From positions 47,964,645 to 48,028,644 of the forward strand of contig NC_088302.1 of the NCBI RefSeq assembly GCF_032854445.1: DNA of 64,000 nt, read 5' to 3'. The translations under genes were made by a program, and so were the position numbers. The notes beneath the pieces are model-generated. The model was not told the DNA's origin and searched no databases. It saw only the letters and a list, made by a program, of their open reading frames with translations. This stretch comes from Liolophura sinensis. Taxonomy: Eukaryota; Mollusca; Polyplacophora; Chitonida; Chitonidae. Within the stretch, counting starts at the first letter, position 1; every line of letters starts with the position of its first letter. Positions 27,101-64,000 of the stretch are shown piece by piece.

Positions 27101-30100
27101 TCCTCAGAACTTAGTACCATAACCACATACTAGTAAAACGTGTCTTAATTAAGGAGTTTTGAATTTATATTTCATTTGATAATGATAACTGACATGTCTA
27201 ATCAAAACTAGTGTTCTAACTGGTGTCTAAGTACACGGCTTTCTTTGAGACTGGGAGCATTGATAAACATGCAAATTCTATTCACAATTTTACAAATATC
27301 TTTAAGTCTTAAACTATTGTAGCATTCTTTAAAAGATGGCCCAACACTAATGTGTAACAATGCAGAAAACTGCTAAAAGGAAGCACCTAACAACTGTTCA
27401 AATTATCAGGCTACAATGATAAAACTTGAAAAGATGATATCATTTCCCAATTTATGTATTGCAGACCCCTGATAAAGATCTAAGGCATGTTTTGTTTTAA
27501 TATGCTTGTCAATGTCTGCGTATGTATGTATGCTTGGGATTTTACATCATACTTAACAATTTTTCAATTACGTGACGGCAATGAGTTATTAGGAGTGTGT
27601 ACATATAGCGTCTTCTTGTGGCAGGGCAAATCCATGCTGCCAAAGTGATGCAGTATCATGCAGATAACACCCCAACCAGTCACAATATGCTGACACTGGG
27701 CTAACCAGTTCTGATTCCCTGCTCTAGCCTCCCAGTGCTGCGCGCAAAGTGAGTCAAACACAAGTACCACTTTTAAAATCCCTGGTATGACCTGGCCTGA
27801 GTTTGATCCCAGGTTTCCTGATTTTGAGGCAGACGCTCTAACCAATACCTCAATGAAAAGGTCAAATATGCTAGTAAGGCATGCTGTAACTAGGTACATG
27901 GAAATCTAAGCTGTAATGTAGTTACTAGTGTCATTCCATATATCAGATACCTATCACCCACATGCACTTTTTATATGGAAAAATCAAAGTCAAGTCACTT
28001 ACGTGGTGACTGTTGTTGACTGGAAATATCCACAGGACCTCCAGGTTTCCCTGCTGGGAATCTCCTCCTGGCAGAAAGAAACAACTGGTCGTTTATTTTC
28101 CTGAAAAGCAAGTTAACAAGGAACTGGTGTGATTGGGTTAAAGAAAGCACACGCAAAGCCAAAATGAATTAGTTAAAGCTGCATTAGAACAATTAATTTT
28201 TTTAACTGTCATTAGCAAGTACATGTATGTGCATACCTCTAAAACCCTTTCCTTCCAACGAGCACAAAAAAAAAGACCACAACCAAATTACCTGCTATAG
28301 CAATGTAGGTAATGGGAATCTTTCCTGCCCAAAGTAACTCAGGCCTAAGCCCTGTAGTATATTGTTCATTCCTACCTGTGCTAGTGCGATTAGTGGGCAA
28401 ACTGGGAACTACAACATAGTATCGTAATTCCTCAACCTTTTCGAATGTGAAAGAGAAACTTTCAGTAAAATTTATGCACATTTTTGATTTGTTTCTGGAT
28501 ACAAAACTACAATGATTGGATTGGCCAGTTTCAGGGCTTCACAAACAGTATAATTTTGTAAGTTTACACAGAATAATCCAATCAGAATTGGCTTGAATAA
28601 ACGCCTTGCAAACATGCAAAAAAATTGAAGAACTACAGTGCTCATTCACTGCAAGAGCGCAATGGTCAAGTCTTGAAAACGAGTCGCCACTGTGCAGGAA
28701 AACAAAATCTTGGTTACACGAACAATGCCATTAAGTTCTTAAAATTCCATAGTTAAAATATGGTTAGAAAATATGGAACTATGGTGAAGTTACACAACCA
28801 TATTACTTTAAGAAGTGCTACATATACATGTTCCTTGTGTAGCTATCTTACAGTGCAATAGTGGTAAAATTATGAATAAGTCTTACAAGTAAACCCAAAA
28901 CCATTTTAATGTTCAAGCATATATAAATAGCAAATACAAAGGCTAACTATATTTTGCTTGCTTTATGTTAATTTATATGTATTACAAGAATTATTTCAAA
29001 TTATATCACAATAGTTTAATATCTTCTTACAAAACACTATGGTCTTGATACTCTAACATGCCTAACTAAAGCATTATACCAAAGACACACGCACGATATC
29101 CCACCTGTCCCTAGTACGTGGCCAACTGGTTGGCGCTTCCCTAAGGTGCTGGGTATGAAGGACAGAGATTTGGTACCATTTATGTTTCCTTCACAAGACC
29201 AGCGCTTGAAAATTCAATGTTATTTAGGAGGCGTTGGATAGACATCTATATCATTCACTGTTCAGTGTGTGAACTCGGCTTTTGCAACTACCTGCGTAAA
29301 AATGATGCCTATTCCATAAAGCATTTTCAAAATTTTAAACTTCTCCACAATGCTTAGTTTATGGTAAAAGAAGCTGGCATTATGACAGAAATGTAAACCC
29401 CTAACAAGAATTCAGAAAGGGTAGGGTGCGAAGGTTAATTCCTCAAATCTTTTTACATTGTGATAGACAAAAATGGGGCAGGGTGCATGTTTTAGGAGCA
29501 GGATGTAGCACCCTTCTAAAAAAAGCCTAGCTAAGAGTATGCATATTATATGTATTAAAATAGCATTCATGAAATGGTAAAAAATTTAATTTAGGGCCCA
29601 AAAAGGAAGCTATAAAATCATATTTCAAATTTTGACTTAAATGATACAAGAAACATTTGGTTTTTATTTCTTAAAACAGAGTATATGATATGGCCTAACA
29701 TATAAAAGTACAAAAAGCTTCTCAGCTTTCTTCCTGGGGCATAAAAATGGTTTAGAACTATGGTTTTTCGAGCGGTAAGTCCAGAAATTGAGTATGCTGC
29801 TGTTGTGACGTCAATGGTGATACCTGTCACAACAACTATGAGCCCAAATTGAGGAAAGTAACTGGAGCTTCGATCGCAGCATGTTCAAGTCATTTCCGCA
29901 TATTTACAGAAAATATGCATAAAATAGAGGGGTTATTAAGAAATTACTTATGCCACCAAAATAGTTCAATCAAAGAATTTACGTTGTTAACCTCGTTTAG
30001 TTTATGTGGGCAGCTGGAAATGCAAGTTACCTGGCACCAAAACAGGGGGTATTTGATTGGGGGGAAAATGGGTATTTTCCCATACATGTAAGCTCTACAT

Positions 30101-33100
30101 GCAGACAAGTATGGCATTAAATTTAGTTCTTACCAGGAAAGAACTTTTTTAAAGTACTCAGCAGAGAGTCTATTAACTTAAGACCTAAACAATAAGAAAT
30201 TGTTTTATTTATGTTTATTTCATATACCTTTTTGATTTATTTTACTTTTTTTGATTTCCACTACATCAAATACAAATAGCACCGGAGACATGAGTGTTAT
30301 TTGTCCAGGAATTTTGACAGATAGTAATGGGCAAGGCATTTGAAACAAAACAAGGTCCTGTGACTGACTTAAGTCAATCAATTAAGTTACTTGTAAAATT
30401 CATACCATTAGAATCCAGTGTTTTTGATTCTAATGTTACAAAGTTACAAAAAAAAAAAAAAGAAATTCATTTTCTTGAATAGTTTTTAATAGAAAACTTT
30501 GTATAATGATTTTCATATCCTATAAAATTCTATGAGTCCACATGCTGTCGTTGCTTTGACAGTTCCCTTTGTCCACTTCGTAAAAAAAAAAGATTGAATA
30601 GACTTATTTTGTACGGCTAGTCTTTCGTTAGTGGGCTGACGCATCCTCTCTAGCTGACCCAAACTTGGCATGCTGTTGGCAATAGTGTAACATTCAAGTT
30701 TAATTGTTGTGCAAACTTGTCGATTCACAGTTGTGCATTATATATGCGCGGTTGGCTGAATGCTACAATCTAGGAAACCTCCTTTCAGGGTAAAACTCAT
30801 GAGGCTAACAAAGTTTATAGAGGCAGGATGCACTGCATTGTGGCTTCACAGGCATGACAGACCTCCTGATAGGCATTCTACTTCACTTGGACAGGTAGCT
30901 GGTTAACCCTATCCACCAAAATCTTTCTTGTATGCATTGGCAATGAATAGAGTGGATCTACATTTGAGGCAAGAAGGTCAAATAAAAATTTGCCATGTTG
31001 TTGATTACATTGCTTTATTTACTTGCCACAGTATTTTAGTCTGTCACTAATGGGTTGGGGGCTATACTTAACAAGCCCTGAGGGGCTCATTTCAGAAAAT
31101 CCACAAATCATCAATTTCACATAGTGCATTTTACTACCTTGGTGAGATATGTATATGCAGTACTGGTTGTCATGGAAGTTGTGCACTTTGTGAAAGGGAC
31201 TCATGGTTCTATGTTTAATCTCAAAACCCTAATCATGCATGAGCAATGACTATAATGAGCATCATGAAAAAAAAAAATCTCTGACTTAAATTTAAATTTT
31301 GGCAGGTTTATGTTAGTCTGAATCAGGACTTAACTTATTATTCCTCCAAGAATTATGAACACTGATTTCTTGCACAATGTACTTCCACCACTTTTTTTAC
31401 TCAACAAACATAATCATATTTTGAATTCACTACGTTGTTTTACCTAGCCTCTATATGTACAGGTCAGGATTAAAAATTAACACTAAATTGTCACTGGCTA
31501 ATTATGACCAGTATTCCTTCAGATTTACTGGTGATTCTTGATATTAACTGCTCCTTCAGTTAAAGGAAAACATTATCAAATTGTTGTACAATTTAGTTTT
31601 ATCTAAATGTATAGCATTTCGTAGAGTCTATAGATTTATGTAACTGTTCTTTTATAAACATGTACATATAGGTGTGGTCATTGGTGACTAAATTAAATAC
31701 TGATGAATCACAGGATGGTTGGACCAGTGCTTGTTATTAAGCTTTAAAAGACCTGACCAAATACCACTGGCCTCACACCAGTGGGCCAACCAACCTCAAG
31801 GCAAAGTCCTGTTAATACTTACTTGTACAAATCCCGGATTTTGATTTGAACTGGCATGGAACATCCTTTCTGGACTAGACTGAGGGCTCGTGACAAAAGT
31901 TCCTGTTTGCGTCCCGTTTTGTTTCGTCCAGCGAAGCCCAGTAAAACCTGAAGCTCCGACACACGAAAACTCATCACCATGTGCTGTATGAGATAAAGTG
32001 AGATAACCATTCAGTGTTCTATTCATGTATGTATGTGCCTGTATGATCTTTAACTCTTGTTGTACACTTCAGAAAAACACTTGCCAAGAAATCAAATGGG
32101 CAAAAATAAAAAAGAAATCAATTCATGATTTAATCTTTGGCTTTTAGATAATGTTATCTTGAATTCTGATATACATTTTCCTCTTTAAGAAGTGTCAATG
32201 TTACAGTTTTGCCAGGTTGAAATCACTGTAACTCTGGGCCATGTCAATGCAACCTACTTCTTGTCTGTTGTCTTTGAAAAAAAAAAAAACAAAAAAAAAA
32301 TCAAAACAAAAATAAAGAATGACTACAGAAGTTCTGTGCTGAAATTTTAGTATGTAGGATGGCATGTCACTTTGCACATCATAGGTACGGATTACAGTTG
32401 TTCCTCTTCATTATCATTTATTTTGACTCTTACGTGCCAATGCATACCAACAAAAACATTCATTGTATACAATAAATAGGGTTACTGCTTGAACACACTT
32501 TTTTTTTTGCTTTGTCAAAAAAGTGAAGTTGGATTTCAGCTCAGGGCCTTGTAGGTCATCTGCCAATAGACAGTGTTTTCAGAATGACCCCCTCCCCCTC
32601 CACCCCGTTCATTTTTTCAAGCAGGCCATCCCTAGGTGTGATGAACGAACGAATGAATGATAATGGCATAGCATGATGATTGCAGCTATACTGTGGAAAT
32701 CAATCTGAAGAAAGGTTACTGTAACATTAATAACCATCGCCAGCATCACCCAGAAACACACTCGGATAAACATTTCAGTGAGATAGAATGTTCTATTTCT
32801 ACGATACTCATAATATGATGATTTGTTACAAAAAAAAACAAAAAAACAACATAAAATAAATAAATAAATAAAAATAAATGAACGAGAGAGATAATCGGAT
32901 AATTTTTTCATGCAGTGTAATTTGCAGACAGGCAAAACATATGAGACTGTGTTCAGCCATATTTACTTTTTCTCATTCAGGAAGTTTTCGTTTCATAAAC
33001 AGGTCCATCTTCCGGCCTTCTTCGCCCATTTCCCCCAAACCGTGAGAGAAGAGGTGTGCGAACTCCACAGTTATCAGTGAAACTACCCCTGAACATTATT

Positions 33101-33428
33101 CAGTTTCAACAACTGATAGTAATTAACAATTATTATGATACAAGCAGGGCTTCTACTTCATTCCTCGAGCGCTGTTTTCATTTTCACGCAGGGTAAAGTC
33201 AACACGAACAGTTCGGCAGTATGGAAATTTTTTCTGTACACACGCTCGATAAAAGAACCTATTTCTGTTGAAGAATCTGGCAGCTAATGAAAACATTAGA
33301 CCTGTCTATTAGCTGGGACATATATCCTCTCTCGCGTCTGTCCATTTTGGCGTAACTGTAAGTGGAACATGATAAATAAGCTTAAAAATCTTCCTAATAC
33401 AAACCTTCAATTCGGCACTGTCCGCCAT
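12105..33428 (-). CDS. PIAS: PIAS-family E3 SUMO-protein ligase, complete, 15 coding exons
   Basis: Nuclear SUMO E3 ligase that promotes transfer of SUMO from UBC9 to chromatin and transcription substrates. Exons in gene order: 33428-33405, 31983-31823, 28067-28003, 25857-25825, 24153-24109, 20004-19867, 19577-19493, 18282-18232, 17611-17521, 15989-15855, 15509-15404, 15101-15028, 14418-14258, 14042-13900, 12676-12105. All introns are GT-AG and the phases agree, giving 1884 nt, 627 aa, ending in TGA. The start MADSAELK matches the conserved PIAS N-terminus. The SAP domain (about 9-60) contains [19 protein letters not shown]. The PINIT domain (about 115-290) has PVDIT at 249-253 where the name motif is usually PINIT. 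The SP-RING (about 337-400) has putative zinc ligands C351, H353, C374 and C377 in CSHLQC and CPVC. The SUMO-interacting motif VIDL (446-449) is followed by an acidic D5 run, then a Ser/Pro-rich tail. It is a single PIAS1/2/3/4-like invertebrate gene; I cannot assign it to one vertebrate paralogue. Confidence 0.95.
12853..12919. repeat. Dispersed repeat, partner at 34808-34874
   Basis: About 67 bp resemble 34808-34874, starting CTTAAAGGAT and ending CCAAATGAAGAAAA, with ATTATGTTTCT in the middle. One copy lies in PIAS intron 14, the other in NDUFS7 intron 1. Probably a decayed interspersed element of unknown class. Confidence 0.55.
13020..13470. repeat. Internally repeated intronic element
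   Basis: Two related segments about 270 bp apart (about 13050-13110 and 13318-13385) both contain GAAGAAAAA, GGTTCTTC, TCATGC and CAACTTGGGCTAA or TAACTTGGGCTAA. The unit ends with GGACAGACAGACGGCACC and AATGACAATATCCTAGGCC. It looks like a non-coding interspersed repeat in PIAS intron 14 (12677-13899). Confidence 0.5.
14822..14965 (-). mobile_element. 3' part of SINE family 1
   Basis: It begins with a TTATTTATTTATTTGAT tail, then GTGGTACTCAACATTTCACT, GTGGCCAGCATTATTGTGGG and CCCACAACCATCCGCAG, the family-1 body in reverse. It lies in PIAS intron 12 and the head is missing. Confidence 0.65.
16867..16930. repeat. 32-bp direct duplication
   Basis: ATTTACATGTAGATACAAGC followed by CACTTACA occurs twice, 32 bp apart, in PIAS intron 9. 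Confidence 0.8.
18418..18570. repeat. Dispersed repeat, partner at 40610-40770
   Basis: Shares an ordered series of blocks with about 40610-40770: CAGCAGGATATCATC versus CAGTGGGATATAATC, CACCTTTCTAAA, AGAATCTGGAAAAATGAGCA versus AGAATTGAGGAAAATGAGCA, and GTCATGG. One copy is in PIAS intron 7, the other in NDUFS7 intron 5. Confidence 0.55.
20351..20510 (-). mobile_element. SINE family 1 copy, internally deleted
   Basis: It starts with the reverse tail (TTATTTGATTGGTGTTTTAC), passes CCAGCACTTGGAAGAAACC and reaches GGATTTGAACTCACAG, the reverse complement of a B-box-like segment. Much of the middle is gone. Confidence 0.6.
21900..22480. repeat. Degenerate G-rich tandem repeat
   Basis: Four or five diverged units share CTAACATTTCAGATCCAAGC, TGGAGTYCCTACAACA, a G-rich stretch, and GGGGTAGTTTCCT. 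Unit length varies from roughly 75 to 190 bp. The G tracts include a run of about nine G's near 22343. It is non-coding and lies in PIAS intron 5. Confidence 0.65.
23707..23810 (-). mobile_element. 3' fragment of SINE family 1
   Basis: Clear reverse tail TTTGATTGGTGTTTTACACC, then GTACTCAAAAATATTTCACT, then GGCAGCCAGCATTATGGTGG. The head is missing. Confidence 0.75.
24675..24907 (-). mobile_element. SINE family 2 copy with tRNA-like head
   Basis: The minus strand starts with a tRNA-like segment (GGTGGCCTAATAGTTAAAGC), continues through the family-2 body (in plus orientation CTAACCAACCAGTCCAG and TTCCTTGCTCTAGCCTCTCA) and ends next to a GTATGTATGTATGTATG microsatellite. It lies in PIAS intron 4. 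Confidence 0.75.
26560..26605 (-). mobile_element. Short SINE family 1 tail remnant
   Basis: TTATTTATTTGGTTG followed by CCATACTCAGAAATTTTCTC resembles the family-1 3' end. Only the tail is recognisable, in PIAS intron 3. Confidence 0.4.
27505..27860 (-). mobile_element. SINE family 2 copy, near full length
   Basis: The left end is the tail GCTTGGGATTTTACATCATA and CTTAACAATTTTTCA. The body holds TGTGGCAGGGCAAATCCATG, CACAATATGCTGACACTGGG and CTGCTCTAGCCTCCCAGTGC. The right end (TTTGATCCCAGG and GACGCTCTAACCAATACCTC) is a reverse tRNA-like head. About 350 bp, in PIAS intron 3. Confidence 0.8.
28068..31822. other. PIAS intron 2 (3.8 kb)
   Basis: AT-rich intron without any supportable exon. 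The notable item is the dispersed repeat at about 28370-28640, which has a relative in the BLM gene. Several poly-A/T runs are present (for example 30449-30461, 31267-31277). Confidence 0.7.
28370..28640. repeat. Dispersed repeat, partner at 55094-55285
   Basis: Shares TAATTCCTCAACCTTTTCG, GGATTGGCCAGTTTCAGGGC, TTCACAAA, and CTTGCAAACATGC (partner TTTGCAAACATGC) in the same order with about 55094-55285 in a BLM intron. It seems to be an interspersed element of unknown class, in PIAS intron 2. Confidence 0.65.
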
Positions 33429-33487
33429 TTCCTTTCTTACTGCGGACGTGCGCACAACCGTTAGCCTCGTTCTGGCCGGCAGCAAAG
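33429..33487. promoter_or_regulatory. Bidirectional promoter/5' UTR gap between PIAS and NDUFS7
   Basis: Only 59 bp separate the PIAS ATG (minus, A at 33428) from the NDUFS7 ATG (plus, A at 33488), so the 5' UTRs and probably the core promoters overlap or lie within each other's first exon or intron. The gap is richer in G+C than its surroundings and has no obvious TATA box. The plus-strand start sits in AAGATGGCGGC (33485-33495), the canonical YY1 site form. The minus-strand start is in GGAAATGGCGGAC, a related word. YY1-type ATG-overlapping sites are well known in TATA-less housekeeping and respiratory-chain promoters; binding here is inferred. Confidence 0.7.
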
Positions 33488-40907
<7,420 letters not shown>

Positions 40908-41168
40908 TGGCGGTGTATAATAAGTATCTAGACATTTTTTGTTTTGTGGACATGTACATATGATTAGCAGCATATTATGCGAGAATTGCACTTTCTTTTC
41001 TCGGCCTGTCCAGTGCACCTAAGGATCTTTTGTGTGACTGTTTATCCACTAACAATGCACAGGGGAAGTCTCTCAAAGACAGTGTACATAATTTTGTCCC
41101 TTTGCTAGTTTTGAGCAGTGCAGTTATAGTCAATCCCCAGATCCATATTGTATTTGAAAGGAATATGA

Positions 41169-41174
41169 AATAAA
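41169..41174 (+). promoter_or_regulatory. Candidate polyadenylation signal for NDUFS7
   Basis: AATAAA, 262 nt after the NDUFS7 stop codon, followed within 30 nt by a TGTGGTGATTG-rich segment. A likely but unproven cleavage signal. Confidence 0.45.
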
Positions 41175-42250
41175 TTTGTTTTGAATTAAACACTGAATTT
41201 GTGGTGATTGTTAATTTTAAATTATTCTCTACATGGAAATAGGTCCGTTTGCCTGGACAAACTGGTTCAAAGCTTTGCATAACTACATTATTCACAGCCG
41301 TTATGCTGCAGTGATTATGAACTGCATGTCCCTCACTGCTTCATAAGGGTGAATATACTGAAACAGTGATTCATTACAGAAAGAAAAGAACAACAGCAGG
41401 TTAACTTGTTTTAGGCGGGTAGTAAACCTTGAAATGGAATTTAAAGGATATAGTTCATGTAATGTGAAATTCTGGTTCTCGACAAAGTGAATTTAATTCA
41501 AAATGATAGGATTGACACATGAAAAGGAGTCCATCCAATAACGTTCAAATCTCGCTCTGAACCCTAACATGACTGATACACCGAATTTATAGATTCCTGA
41601 GGTCATTGTTAAAAGGGGCATTATTTACTGGGCAGCTGTACACCAGTTTAACGAACAGTGTTGTTTGGTGTCGTGTATGGTGACTTTTGCCATCCAGTGG
41701 TACCATTGAAATAATGTTAACAGCTCAAACCAGCAAACACAATGACGTACATACGTGTAGCAGGATACAGGTCATGTAATGCTGAATCTTGCTTCTCATC
41801 ATGAATTTTTTCCAAAACCAGGACATGTAACATGATGTAAGTTTGTGTAAAAACCTACAAATCTCGCTCTAAAGAGATTTTGCCTTACATAAATTCCACA
41901 TTTGCTTCGTCATAATCTTGGCAACACTCTGTGCACACAGAAAGCAATTGTTGCCGAAAACAGGATTTCATGATCCAGGTAACAAAACAGCTTTAAAGTT
42001 TTGCTCACTTGAGGGTAACCACAACAATAATACATAGGACCCTCGTTTGATTGCGGAATCTTCAAAGACAACAAATGTTGTCCATGTGCTGGTAACCAAT
42101 CTTAGGGATCTAAGATACAAGATTTTTCAGCAGCAAATGTTAATGTATGCTGGGCTTAAGGATTTAGCTAGGAACTGATTCACCACAGTCTCTCAGTTGT
42201 GAGAGCCTGTTACCAGTAATTACAGGACACCTGAGGTGAACTTCATCATA

Positions 42251-42256
42251 TTTATT
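42251..42256 (-). promoter_or_regulatory. Candidate polyadenylation signal for BLM
   Basis: TTTATT on the plus strand, AATAAA in gene sense, about 415 nt downstream of the BLM stop codon. It is the first perfect hexamer I noticed after the stop. Confidence 0.4.
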
Positions 42257-42670
42257 CTGTACACAGACAAAAAAACAAAGACAAGAACCAATGAAAAGAT
42301 CTAAAATACAGATGACTGGAACATGTGGTGATAGCAGTTTTGTAAAGTCAACAGACAGATCATATAAAAAATACTTCAAATTACGCTTTTTGTCAGAAAA
42401 CGAAAATCACAAAGGACAGTCCATATTTTCACCTGCTGACACTTTTTTGGCAAGCTAAGACATAGATATTGAAATAATTTTTTCTGCAGATATGGAAGAA
42501 TTTACTTGAATGTCCAAATGCGAGAGCTTTCCAAAAATATAAATAAGTATGTATTTATGTAGACAAAATAAATGTTCACAGGTTGAGCTAAAAAGCATGC
42601 AACACAGAGGCTTGTCAAAGGCTGGGGGAATTACGTCAGTAAGTCTTGGCTTGTTAGTTTTCACATCAGA

Positions 42671-63947
<21,277 letters not shown>

Positions 63948-64000
63948 CTGAAACAGACACATAACAATATACAAAGTAGTACAATCCAAAATACAGCCCT

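Larger units (their letters stand above)
40908..42670. other. Convergent intergenic region between NDUFS7 and BLM
   Basis: The two genes end tail to tail about 1.76 kb apart. I see only the two 3' UTR regions and AT-rich spacer. Candidate poly(A) signals are at 41169 (plus) and 42251 (minus). No RNA gene or exon could be supported. Confidence 0.7.

Overview
This is an AT-rich eukaryotic nuclear genomic window carrying three intron-rich, conserved housekeeping genes, plus one orphan coding exon at the left edge. All exon joins use GT-AG introns, and I followed the reading phase across every junction. Protein style, the density of tRNA-derived SINEs whose tails read like GTACGGCGTAAAACACCAAT followed by (AATA)n, and frequent ACATGTA words suggest a marine lophotrochozoan, most likely a mollusc. 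A brachiopod cannot be excluded, and the species is not determinable from the sequence alone.

Layout. (1) 1-12104: mostly non-coding. It contains one well-formed Ser/Pro-rich coding exon on the minus strand (1810-2186), a perfect 223-bp tandem duplication, and SINE fragments. (2) 12105-33428, minus: a complete 15-exon PIAS-type SUMO E3 ligase (SAP, PINIT, SP-RING, SUMO-interacting motif; 627 aa). (3) 33429-33487: a 59-bp gap between two divergent start codons, acting as a bidirectional promoter/5' UTR region with a YY1-like AAGATGGCGGC over the second start. (4) 33488-40907, plus: complete 6-exon NDUFS7 (complex I PSST/NuoB subunit; 239 aa). (5) 40908-42670: convergent intergenic gap. (6) 42671-63947 and beyond the right edge, minus: 18 exons (1092 codons) of a BLM/RecQ helicase, with helicase core, zinc-binding and winged-helix RQC, HRDC and an RG-rich C-terminal tail. 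Its true N-terminus lies to the right of the window.

The most unusual structure is inside the BLM gene. Three local repeat arrays are built from the gene's own exon-intron junctions. A 71-bp minisatellite (about 27 copies, 50.26-52.5 kb, with a satellite cluster at 53.69-54.12 kb) copies the 3' end of exon 54123-54318 together with its splice donor. A 67-bp minisatellite (about 15 copies, 58.45-59.44 kb) copies the splice acceptor and first bases of exon 58353-58451. A 48-bp two-copy duplication at 47127-47222 copies the acceptor and start of the HRDC exon. A fourth array (132 bp, 11 copies, 43.66-45.12 kb) is an amplified tRNA-like SINE head. The transcript is therefore full of decoy splice sites next to the genuine ones, in a gene whose product suppresses recombination.

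The gene set makes no pathway or operon. PIAS and NDUFS7 share a promoter region head to head, and NDUFS7 and BLM are tail to tail.
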